Below, one piece after another: positions 26,150 through 33,946 of a stretch of DNA of 64,000 nucleotides (positions within the stretch are counted from its first letter, which is position 1; every line of letters starts with the position of its first letter). The position numbers and the translations under genes were made by a program. The stretch is from G963701675 sp963701675 (lineage in GTDB: Bacteria > Planctomycetota > Planctomycetia > Gemmatales > Gemmataceae): contig OY969623.1 of the NCBI GenBank assembly GCA_963701675.1, positions 310,001 through 374,000 of the forward strand. Direction: 5' to 3'. The notes under the pieces are model-generated. The model worked only from the letters and a program-made list of their open reading frames with translations. It did no database searches and was not told the origin of the DNA.

Positions 26150-27898
26150 ATGCAGATTTACTCCATGACACAGCTTCTCAACGAGTCCGGATTCGCTTCC
26201 CCAAACTTACATGTCTTGAATCCGAACCACGAGAACTACACGGCATTGCTCTTTCAGCCTCATGGTGATATTGAGGCCGACACAAATGGAGTACGCAACA
26301 CTGACAGATCACTGGCGCAGAAACAACATTCCGCCTTTCTGAACGATGCGGCAGCGGAAAAGATCGGGGTGGCAGTTACACCCGAATATTCCACGCCCTG
26401 GAAGACTCTCGAAGAATCGCTTCGCAACGGAGTTATCCCAGATGCAGGATCGCTATGGGTGATTGGCTGCGAGAGCATCACCCTGGAGCAATTGGCTGCA
26501 TTTAGAACAAGTATGTCCGGCGTCGCTACCGTGATCTATGAGCAGCTTGCCCCGGTGCAGGGGCGGTTTCTCGACCCGGTACTTTACGTCTTCAACACTT
26601 GCCCGCTCAACGGAAACACTATTCGATCCCTTGTGATCGTCGTTCAGTTCAAAACCTCTCCTATGGGTGACGCAGGGCACTTCGAGATTAACGGCCTGCA
26701 AACGGGGACACGTCTCTACTACTTTGGCAACGGCACAACCCACCTTCGCCTTGCAACGATCATTTGCTCAGATGCCTTTGCCTTCCTGGACGACGAAGCG
26801 CGTCAGCTTTACGACAGGACGCTCGTAATTCACATCCAGCTAAACCCCAGGCCCCGCCAGACGCAGTATCGTCAATACCGCATTCGGCTCATGCAATTTG
26901 GCGGCGACCAAACGGAACTCTTGTGCCTGAATTGGGCCAAGGACGTGCATGAACGGTCTGGCGGCTTCCAAAAGTGCTGGCACAATATCTCCGGTACGGC
27001 ATGGTACTTACGACCGGACAAGTTTGACAGCGACGACAGCACTTTGACCGCCAACCATAAGAAGGGCTTGTACTATACTTGGTTGGATGACCCACGGTGC
27101 CATGCGCTCTTCTTCATCTACGAGCCTGCTGTCTTTAAGGTCATCGCTTCCAAGGTTGCCCACATTGGAGTTCAAGCGTCCATTTCTCGCCGCCGTGGCC
27201 CGCAGCTATATGAGACAAGATTTTGGGATTCCGGCACCTTGCGATGGGTTGTCGCAGAGACAGTTGATGACGGATTCTCTGCAATCGCCTGCGAGAGCGG
27301 TGACGCAGAGGCTGATTTAAAAGTACTGGCGGAGGTCAATCCTTTTGCCGCCGAGAGAGCGTTAGCCCTGGCCGCAGGTAGAATACAAACCTACAACTGG
27401 TACACCCTCGGGCATCTCGATTCTTGCACAATCACGTCCTCTGAGGTCATAAACCGCATCACGGCTTGCCACGACACCGATACGGAAGCCGCTCAATTCA
27501 GGACAAGGCGGCTCAAGAATGCTCACCGTGTCGCTACGGTCTTGAAAACCAATCCTCCTGTCGCCTTGGCAGACCTACAGACGGGGTTCAGGTTTGACTG
27601 GTCACCTCAGTCCCCTCATACAAACATTGTCTCTCAGGACGTGGCGGCGAAACGTGCTACCGCCATTTACCTTGGCGACGAGCACACAATGGAGTCGGTT
27701 GACGAGATTGCAACAAAGGCTGTCGATCATATAGGACAGTGGGAGAAAACACCGGACGCTATCGTCGAAGGTCGGCAGCGACTCGCCGTGTGGTACCGGA
27801 ACAACCAGGGCAATGACGTGCAGCACAATCCGCACGGCTACATGCTATACGACCAGCCCCGCACTGACTCCCCCGTTGACATCGGGAGGGAAGAATGA
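26150..27898 (+). CDS. Nitrilase-fold-like protein of the defence operon
   Basis: The 582-aa protein has no family I can name with certainty, but the N-terminal half shows the order of the nitrilase (carbon-nitrogen hydrolase) superfamily: Glu79 in TPEY, Lys168 in QFKTSP, a second Glu at 179 with a following G-x4-YF, and Cys206 in ATIICSDAF, then NPRP and an R-x(n)-LLCLNWAKD strand. These would be the Glu-Lys-Cys triad that hydrolyses amides or nitriles. The C-terminal 300 residues are unassigned. The gene starts 11 bases after Res and overlaps the Rad50-like gene by 4 bases, so the two products are likely partners. A metabolite-hydrolysing effector is an inference. Confidence 0.65.
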   Translation: MQIYSMTQLLNESGFASPNLHVLNPNHENYTALLFQPHGDIEADTNGVRNTDRSLAQKQHSAFLNDAAAEKIGVAVTPEYSTPWKTLEESLRNGVIPDAGSLWVIGCESITLEQLAAFRTSMSGVATVIYEQLAPVQGRFLDPVLYVFNTCPLNGNTIRSLVIVVQFKTSPMGDAGHFEINGLQTGTRLYYFGNGTTHLRLATIICSDAFAFLDDEARQLYDRTLVIHIQLNPRPRQTQYRQYRIRLMQFGGDQTELLCLNWAKDVHERSGGFQKCWHNISGTAWYLRPDKFDSDDSTLTANHKKGLYYTWLDDPRCHALFFIYEPAVFKVIASKVAHIGVQASISRRRGPQLYETRFWDSGTLRWVVAETVDDGFSAIACESGDAEADLKVLAEVNPFAAERALALAAGRIQTYNWYTLGHLDSCTITSSEVINRITACHDTDTEAAQFRTRRLKNAHRVATVLKTNPPVALADLQTGFRFDWSPQSPHTNIVSQDVAAKRATAIYLGDEHTMESVDEIATKAVDHIGQWEKTPDAIVEGRQRLAVWYRNNQGNDVQHNPHGYMLYDQPRTDSPVDIGREE

Positions 27899-30800
27899 CC
27901 GTTTCACTTGAGCGAATTCGACACAAGCTCTCGCCTCGCTTTCCCGACCTGGAACAGATCGACGACAGCGTGCTGCGTTTCGAGCGGAAGTCGCACGACA
28001 AGTCGTTCGCGGTTTGCTATGTGGATGCGTCGCCGCAAATCCCAAACACCGCAGCATCGCTCAACGACTACCAGGAGCGCATTGTCGGAAGCCGGTATTT
28101 TCAGGGGCGAAAAAGCCTTCAGTGGAGCAACTACCTGTTCTTCGTTGTAGATGCTGAGCCACCGCAAGCGACTAAGACAATCATCGAGCGAGACCGCCGG
28201 TATGCCCGCAAGTTTGTAGTGACCGAGCCAGAGCTTGACACCGCCCTGACGCCTCCGACGTACAAGGTATCCGATGCAGTCATAAAGACTGACATTCTCA
28301 CGACCTGGACCAATATACTTGCGGCAGCCAATCTGGATCGAGCCATCCTAAACGATGAGACTATGCCGCGTCGGCTTGAGTTGATCGAGGAGCACTATGG
28401 TCAATCGGCCTCCGCGATTCCTAAGTCGTTAGGCACGCCGCGAACCGCAGTGCAACCGTTCCTTCGACGCATTGTGCTTGATAAGTTCCGCCCGTTCCCG
28501 CAAACGCGAGAGTATGACATCGGCATCGTTACGCTTATCTGTGGTGTAAATGGCTCAGGAAAGACTTCGATACTTGAAGCCATCGAACTGGTGTATTGCG
28601 GTCAGACCAAGCGAAATCCAAAGTCATCTGGCCCTTACTCGATTATTGCGACCTACTCGGACGGAAAAACTGAGACTGCCAACAACAACCGCCCCCTCTC
28701 AGTGTTTCGGGATCGCAATCTAGCGTGGTATGGGCAATTCGAGCAAAGGACATCGAACCTGTATCAGACGTTCGGCCGATTCAATTTCCTGAATACCGAC
28801 GCGGCCGTCGGGCTTGCCGAACCAAAGCCTCAGTCTGATCTTGAAGAAGATCTGTCAAAGCTATTGGTCGGGCCTGATGCCTCGAAAACGTGGGACGTGA
28901 TCGAGCGAACGGCGGAGAAATTGGATGACAAGATCAAGGAGTGGCAGTCACTCCGCCATCACGTCGATCAGGAGCTGGCTTCCGTAAACCGCCAAATTGC
29001 AGCGTCCGGTGACCTAAAGCAGGAGTCGGGTGCGATTCTACAGAAGTTGGACAGCCTTCTTTCGGAGGTGTCCTGGACTAGGCCTGAAGGTGAAGCTGCA
29101 GTATCGGTCAAGGAACTGGTCGAATCGTTATCCGTGTATGGAACCATTGTTCGAGAAGCCATTAAGTGCGAATGGGTGGGGGCGCCTGTAACTGTCGCTT
29201 CCCTCAATCGGTTTCTAACGGAGGGCCGTAGCCGAGCAGAGTCAGCAGAAAGCACCTTGAAACAAGTTACTGCGTCATTTGCCTCCGAACGCCAATTGAA
29301 CCAGGAGCAAACCCAGATCGAACTTAATCTCAACACCTTAACCGAGTTCCTAAAATTTGCAGAAGTAGGCCTGCCTCAGCGCCTAACAGAAGTAGACGCT
29401 CTCGCCCCAATGCTCGCAAGGAATCGGCAGAACACGACAGGCTTCGCTGCGGATTCGATGCAACCACATTTGGAGGCCGCCAAAGAACAAACAGTATCGG
29501 CATTTGCCAAATCCACGTCGACTCAATTGGACAATGCCAAGAAACTTCTTGGCGAGGCACAGCAGCGCTACTCAGAGTTCAGCGCGCTCAGGGAGGAATC
29601 CGCAAACCTTTCTCAGAGACTGCGCGATGTGGCGTCCCAGATTCTGAAATCTGCTGCGGACCCGGACACCTGCCCGCTATGCCATTTCAAATACCCGCAA
29701 GGCGATCTTTCAAAACACATTCATGTGGGAGTTGATCCTCGAATCGAAGCAGAGGCAACGGAGTTGCTTGCGTCGATCCGTAGGCAAGAGTCGATTTACG
29801 GCGAACTCCAATCCGTTCAACGGACTGCCAACTGGGCTGAGTTGGCTTGCAAGCGCTTTGGAGAAACGACGAATATCAGCGTGACCCGATTATTGCAGTT
29901 GTTGTCGAACAGTGACGAGGAACTCGCCAAACTCTCGAAGCGACATTCCCTTCTAGCTGAGGAGATAGCGCAGTTGCAGAAGACAGGGATGACCATCGAG
30001 AAATACCGCCAGCTGCTAGGGAGCGTCCCGTCTGATGCGGCCAAAGCAACAACGGAAGACCTCAAGAAGCAATGCGAGGCATTGAAGTGGGCACGAACAA
30101 AAAAGGTTGCCGAACGTAATGACTTACAGACTAAAAGCCAGTCATTGCTGAGTGCGGCGGCTGGGTCACTTGTTGCAAAAGACGCCACGACAAAGTCTAT
30201 CGAGTCTTCCCTTTCTGAGCTAAAGGAGCGGTTAGTCACATCCGAGGGTGTGCTGACCCGGCTTAGCCACCTCCATTCGGCGTTGCCTGCTCCCTCCACG
30301 CAGCCCTTATCGGAACTCGCCTTGACCATCGAGACAATACGGAAAGTCGCCGGAGATTATCAGGCGACGCTCTCGAAGGAGCAGAGTGCCGTTTCGGTTC
30401 TTGCCGAGGCCACGAAGCGCAAGGATCAGATAGAAAAACAGCTAGCGGGTCTTACTCCTCGCATCGACCGGATGACCGAGGCGCGAGAAGTACTGACCAA
30501 GATTCAGAGTGAGCACTCCCTGAACGCAGCAATGGACGACGCGCTAAAGCAAAACCGGGCCGCCATCGAGGACATATTCAGGCGCATCCATTCGCCCGCA
30601 GAGTTCGCTGGTCTCGGTGACAATCTGACCACTCTGAAACGAAAAGGCAATAGTGGCATAGCCACGCTTCAACAGATAAGCTCAGGTCAACGGGCAGCCT
30701 TCGCTTTGTCTTTGTTCCTCGCACAGAACGCCCAGCTTCGGTCGGCTCCGCCGTTAATCCTGATCGACGACCCTATTGCACACGTTGACGATCTGAACTG

Positions 30801-30954
30801 TCTTTCCTTCCTCGATTATCTTCGGGAAGTGGTCATCGTTGGAGATCGGCAGGTAGTCTTCGCAACAGCCAACGACAAGTTGGCCGCCCTCTTCCAGCGG
30901 AAATTCGATTTTTTGGGAGAGAACGAGTTCAAGCGGTACAACCTTGCCCGCTAA
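27895..30954 (+). CDS. Rad50/SbcC-like SMC ATPase with N-terminal extension
   Basis: This 1019-aa protein has Walker A GVNGSGKTS at residues 217-225, two long coiled-coil arms (about 330-590 and 610-890), a zinc-hook CPLC at 593-596, an ABC signature SSGQ near 929-932 and Walker B LILIDDP near 954-960. The ATPase domain is preceded by about 200 residues that Rad50/SbcC lack, a possible partner or substrate domain. It begins within ATGA of the nitrilase-like gene, so translation is coupled. SMC-type ATPases act as sensors in several defence systems (Wadjet, Lamassu, retron-type); no SbcD-like nuclease is adjacent. Confidence 0.85.
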   Translation: MTVSLERIRHKLSPRFPDLEQIDDSVLRFERKSHDKSFAVCYVDASPQIPNTAASLNDYQERIVGSRYFQGRKSLQWSNYLFFVVDAEPPQATKTIIERDRRYARKFVVTEPELDTALTPPTYKVSDAVIKTDILTTWTNILAAANLDRAILNDETMPRRLELIEEHYGQSASAIPKSLGTPRTAVQPFLRRIVLDKFRPFPQTREYDIGIVTLICGVNGSGKTSILEAIELVYCGQTKRNPKSSGPYSIIATYSDGKTETANNNRPLSVFRDRNLAWYGQFEQRTSNLYQTFGRFNFLNTDAAVGLAEPKPQSDLEEDLSKLLVGPDASKTWDVIERTAEKLDDKIKEWQSLRHHVDQELASVNRQIAASGDLKQESGAILQKLDSLLSEVSWTRPEGEAAVSVKELVESLSVYGTIVREAIKCEWVGAPVTVASLNRFLTEGRSRAESAESTLKQVTASFASERQLNQEQTQIELNLNTLTEFLKFAEVGLPQRLTEVDALAPMLARNRQNTTGFAADSMQPHLEAAKEQTVSAFAKSTSTQLDNAKKLLGEAQQRYSEFSALREESANLSQRLRDVASQILKSAADPDTCPLCHFKYPQGDLSKHIHVGVDPRIEAEATELLASIRRQESIYGELQSVQRTANWAELACKRFGETTNISVTRLLQLLSNSDEELAKLSKRHSLLAEEIAQLQKTGMTIEKYRQLLGSVPSDAAKATTEDLKKQCEALKWARTKKVAERNDLQTKSQSLLSAAAGSLVAKDATTKSIESSLSELKERLVTSEGVLTRLSHLHSALPAPSTQPLSELALTIETIRKVAGDYQATLSKEQSAVSVLAEATKRKDQIEKQLAGLTPRIDRMTEAREVLTKIQSEHSLNAAMDDALKQNRAAIEDIFRRIHSPAEFAGLGDNLTTLKRKGNSGIATLQQISSGQRAAFALSLFLAQNAQLRSAPPLILIDDPIAHVDDLNCLSFLDYLREVVIVGDRQVVFATANDKLAALFQRKFDFLGENEFKRYNLAR

Positions 30955-31054
30955 TCCCCCGCTCACAGATTGCAAGCTTGATTCCGGCAATCGTTTAGAC
31001 GGTGCTATTTCTTGAACTGACATTGAGAGGCGAAAGTGGCAAAGTGCTCGGCAC

Positions 31055-31096
31055 GATGAGAGTATCCGATAAAGGACGTTATCGGATATTCTCATC
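31055..31096. promoter_or_regulatory. 18-bp stem-loop after the six-gene operon
   Basis: GATGAGAGTATCCGATAA (31055-31072) and TTATCGGATATTCTCATC (31079-31096) pair over 18 positions, with one G-T pair, around a 6-base loop AGGACG. No T-tract follows on either strand, so it is not a standard terminator. It may be a bidirectional terminator, a regulator site for the VapBC-like operon that starts 143 bases later, or a recombination site. Confidence 0.65.
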
Positions 31097-31239
31097 AGGT
31101 TCCCGTCACTGAGCCCACGAAATGGCAGTTCACCGATCAGATGCCGCTTCAAACTGGAATCGTCACATCAATCTGCTTGACAAAGTGACACAGGTGTGTC
31201 ACTCAATTAGAAAGCTGGTTATGCCAAGGAGGCTGTCAC

Positions 31240-31491
31240 ATGAACGAATTCATCCGTGTCCGAGTCACCGACGCTGGCCGAGTCGTAATTCCCGCGGAGT
31301 TCCGCCGCGAGCTCGGCATCGGTGAAGGCGACGAAGTGCTCTTCCGCAAGGACGAAGCAGGCATCCACATCAGCACCGTTGCCCAGGCGATCCGCGATGC
31401 CCAAACTTTGTTCGCCCTCCACGTCCCTAAGGACGTTAGCCTAGCGGATGAGCTAGCGCGCGAGCGCCGCGACGAGGCCGCCAGTGACTGA
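31240..31491 (+). CDS. vapB: AbrB/MazE-type antitoxin
   Basis: An 83-aa protein with the swapped-hairpin AbrB pattern VTDAGRVVIPAEFRRELGIGEGDEVLF in its first 35 residues. The C-terminal half is an acidic helix that would wrap the toxin. It overlaps the PIN-domain gene by 8 bases. As in other VapBC pairs it should neutralise the toxin and repress its own promoter; the inverted repeat at 31055-31096 lies in the upstream region. Confidence 0.85.
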   Translation: MNEFIRVRVTDAGRVVIPAEFRRELGIGEGDEVLFRKDEAGIHISTVAQAIRDAQTLFALHVPKDVSLADELARERRDEAASD

Positions 31492-31867
31492 GGTCGTCCT
31501 CGACGCCTCCGCTTTGCTCGCCCTCCTTCAGAAAGAGAAAGGCGCCGACATCGTTTCACGCGCCATTCATAGCTCTTCAATGTCTGCCGTGAACCTGGCT
31601 GAGGTTGCCGCGAAGTCTTCCGATCACGGTGTGCCACTCGAAGAACTGACCCCCCTCGTCTACGGCCTTCCGCTTAAAATTATCCCCTTCGACGCGGACC
31701 AGGCGTATCTCGCCGGTTCGCTCCGCTCAAAAACTCGCCACAAGGGCCTATCGCTCGGTGATCGTTGCTGCTTGGCCTTGGGTCTCAAATCAGGCGTTCC
31801 CGTGCTAACGACCGAGAAAGAATGGGAGACTCTTGAAGTGGGAGTCACAATAAAGCGAATTCGGTGA
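31484..31867 (+). CDS. vapC: PIN-domain toxin (VapC-like)
   Basis: The 127-aa product starts at GTG 31484, inside the antitoxin gene. PIN residues are visible: Asp7 in VLDASAL, Glu near residue 41 (NLAEV), Asp near residue 92 (SLGDRCCLAL) and the terminal TTEKEW. It would cleave RNA, usually tRNA or rRNA. The next gene, a recombinase, overlaps it by 4 bases, so the TA pair and the recombinase form one unit that could stabilise the inserted DNA. Confidence 0.87.
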   Translation: MTEVVLDASALLALLQKEKGADIVSRAIHSSSMSAVNLAEVAAKSSDHGVPLEELTPLVYGLPLKIIPFDADQAYLAGSLRSKTRHKGLSLGDRCCLALGLKSGVPVLTTEKEWETLEVGVTIKRIR

Positions 31868-32886
31868 GAAGCGAACCCGCCCCACCTTCTCTTCCCGTCC
31901 GGCAACAACCCGGCCTGAATACCGTTCCCGCGATTTTCGCCGATGCCAGCGAGCGCGCCACCGATCGTGTCATAGAGTTCTTTACCGCCAACATTCGCAA
32001 TCCGAACACGCGCGTGGCCTACGGCCGTGCCGTCCGTCAATTCTCCTCTTGGTGCGAGAAGCACGAATTGACTTTGAAGCAGCTCTCGCCAGTGCATATA
32101 GCGACGTTTGTAGAGGACCAGTGCCGCACGCATTCAAAGCCGACCGTCAAACAGCATTTGGCTGCAATCCGAATGCTTTTCGATTACTTGGTGGTGGGCC
32201 AAGTCCTCCCCAGTAATCCGGCGGCTCCCGTCCGTGGTCCCAAATATGTCACGCGGAAGGGAAAAACTCCCGTCCTCACCGCCGAGGAAACCCGGCAGCT
32301 GCTTGACGCCATCGACCATCGCTGGGACGAGCAAGGGCGCTTTGTGCGAATTCCCGACCGGGAACTGCCGATCGTTGCGTTACGCGACCGCGCGTTGATC
32401 GCCGTGTTGGTCTTCAGCTTCGGCCGCATTAGCGCCGTGCTCGGGATGAACGTCGGTGATTACCAACAGCTTGGCAAGCGGTGTTCGCTCCGCCTTCATG
32501 AAAAAGGGGGTAAGGATCATGAAGTACCAGCACACCACAAGCTCCAGGAGTATCTCGACGCCTACCTCATTGCTGGTGACATCTCTGGGGCGCAGGACAC
32601 GCCGCTCTTTCGCACGATTGATCGCAAAGGCCGACTGACGCTCCGACGACTTCAGCCGCGCAAAGCGCTTTCGATGGTAAAGAGACGGTCACGGCGAGCC
32701 GCTTTGGGGGACCGGACCTGCAACCACACATTCCGCGCTACTGGGATCACCACGTATCTCGAAAACGGCGGCACCCTCGAAGTTGCCCAGCAAATTGCCG
32801 CCCACGAATCGCCCCGCACCACGAAGCTCTATGACCGCACGAGCGATCAGCTGACATTGGACGAGATTGAGAAGATTCAGATTTGA
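31864..32886 (+). CDS. Tyrosine recombinase coupled to the toxin-antitoxin pair
   Basis: A 340-aa recombinase starting at GTG 31864, overlapping vapC by 4 bases. An N-terminal SAM-like DNA-binding domain (about 35-120) is followed by the catalytic domain with Arg in SFGRISAVLG, Lys in HEKGGKDHE, HxxR in NHTFRATG, His in AAHESPRTT and the Tyr nucleophile in KLYDRTS. All catalytic positions are kept. It may mobilise the segment with the defence operon to its left, or resolve multimers of the replicon. It belongs to a different subfamily from the tRNA-Leu integrase at 33.9 kb. Confidence 0.85.
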   Translation: MRSEPAPPSLPVRQQPGLNTVPAIFADASERATDRVIEFFTANIRNPNTRVAYGRAVRQFSSWCEKHELTLKQLSPVHIATFVEDQCRTHSKPTVKQHLAAIRMLFDYLVVGQVLPSNPAAPVRGPKYVTRKGKTPVLTAEETRQLLDAIDHRWDEQGRFVRIPDRELPIVALRDRALIAVLVFSFGRISAVLGMNVGDYQQLGKRCSLRLHEKGGKDHEVPAHHKLQEYLDAYLIAGDISGAQDTPLFRTIDRKGRLTLRRLQPRKALSMVKRRSRRAALGDRTCNHTFRATGITTYLENGGTLEVAQQIAAHESPRTTKLYDRTSDQLTLDEIEKIQI

Positions 32887-32971
32887 TTTTCAATAAGCCT
32901 CGGTGTGTCGGACGAATGGCACTAGTTTAAGCCGAAAGGCGTCAATGCGGGCCTGACGGAGCGGCGGCACC

Positions 32972-33322
32972 CTACCCATTCGAGGCGGGCGCACCGTCAT
33001 CGCTCGCGGCGCCTTTTTTCTTTCGTTTCGGAGAAACACCGGTTTCAATTACCGTGACCGTATTGCTATCCGTCTTGAACGACAAAAGTAACCCCATGTC
33101 CCGACCAGCACTACTGGATCGCTTGTACCTGTTCAGTTTCAGCACGCACGATTGCAACGCCAGCGACAGTCTCGTGGCCTCTTCAAAACTGAAGTAGACA
33201 TTCATGGACTGGACGCCTTTGGCCGCGACATCCGGTGACGTTCGCACATAATTTGCATTTCCGTGATAGTCGGCTGCCTTCAGTGGAACGTTGTCCCCCG
33301 AAAACGAACGTTTCTCAGCCAT
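32972..33322 (-). CDS. Hypothetical protein, 116 aa
   Basis: ATG at 33322 follows AGAGGTG by 5 bases. The middle (about residues 38-95) is a beta-alpha-beta region: VYFSFEEATRLSLALQSCV, a basic loop and LLLSFKTDSNTVTVIETG. The tail is a Lys/Ala/Ser-rich extension (KRKKKG). It resembles short accessory proteins of unknown function. It is divergent from the 52-aa zinc protein, with 91 bases of shared promoter region. Confidence 0.65.
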   Translation of the reverse strand: MAEKRSFSGDNVPLKAADYHGNANYVRTSPDVAAKGVQSMNVYFSFEEATRLSLALQSCVLKLNRYKRSSSAGRDMGLLLSFKTDSNTVTVIETGVSPKRKKKGAASDDGAPASNG

Positions 33323-33413
33323 GCGTCACCTCTGTAGAATGTTTGGTCGATTCCTGTAGGCGGCCTATTCTAGCCGAAGGGTTGAACTTATCCACGATTC
33401 GCCGGTCAGCAAC

Positions 33414-33572
33414 ATGCCACACGCCGTCGTCTGTCCCGTTTGCAAAAATAGCATCGAAGTTGACTTCATCCCGATCGCAGGTTCCGTATGGTGTCCGACC
33501 TGCCAGAAGACATTCTGGCCCAACCAAGACGCTGACGATTCGCCGAAGCCAGAAGACAACGGGCAAGACTGA
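33414..33572 (+). CDS. Small zinc-ribbon protein, 52 aa
   Basis: A short frame with two CxxC knuckles, CPVCKN (residues 7-12) and CPTCQK (27-32), with FWPN following and an acidic tail. The knuckle spacing of 16 residues fits a rubredoxin-like zinc ribbon. No ribosome site is strong, but the motif pattern makes chance unlikely. Function unknown; such proteins bind nucleic acid or partner proteins. Confidence 0.6.
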   Translation: MPHAVVCPVCKNSIEVDFIPIAGSVWCPTCQKTFWPNQDADDSPKPEDNGQD

Positions 33573-33648
33573 GGATTCACATCGCTTGGCAAAGAATTGG
33601 TAAAGTTATTGGCGATGTCAGCCCAACGTCAGTAAAATGTCGATGAGT

Positions 33649-33667
33649 GCGAAACGTTGTGTTTCGC
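33649..33667. promoter_or_regulatory. Perfect 7-bp hairpin near the tRNA fragment
   Basis: GCGAAAC-gttgt-GTTTCGC is a perfect inverted repeat 56 bases left of the tRNA-Leu fragment. It could be an integrase arm site or a regulator site. Confidence 0.4.
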
Positions 33668-33722
33668 CCGTGTTCTTTCGCAATTTCAGCATCAGCCCTA
33701 TGCCAGTGCCATGCCACCCAGC

Positions 33723-33790
33723 GGCAGACGCGCCAGGTTCAGGACCTGGTACCCGTTAAGGGTGTGGAGGTTCGAGTCCTCTCTTCGGCA
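33723..33790 (+). tRNA. tRNA-Leu(CAG) 3' fragment: integration (att) site
   Basis: The sequence from GGCAGACGCG to CTCTTCGGCA is the D-arm 3' side, complete anticodon arm (CCAGG-TTCAGGA-CCTGG, anticodon CAG), long variable arm, T-arm (GGTTCGAGTC) and 3' acceptor strand with discriminator A of a tRNA-Leu. The 5' acceptor strand that should read GCCGAAG and the 5' half of the D-arm are not there; unrelated bases lie in their place. The fragment is thus not a functional tRNA but the identity block an integrating element carries or leaves. The integrase gene begins 157 bases downstream. Confidence 0.85.
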
Positions 33791-33946
33791 CATTAGAGCA
33801 CAAGGACTTGCGTCAAACAGACGCGAGTCCTTTTTTGTTGTTTGATACCCGATTGGGGACAAATTGGGGACAGTGTCGGGCTTGCGTTGCCTTTGCGTCG
33901 CTGGTCTGCGGCAACTGCCGCGTTACGATCAAAGCGTGGAGGCATC

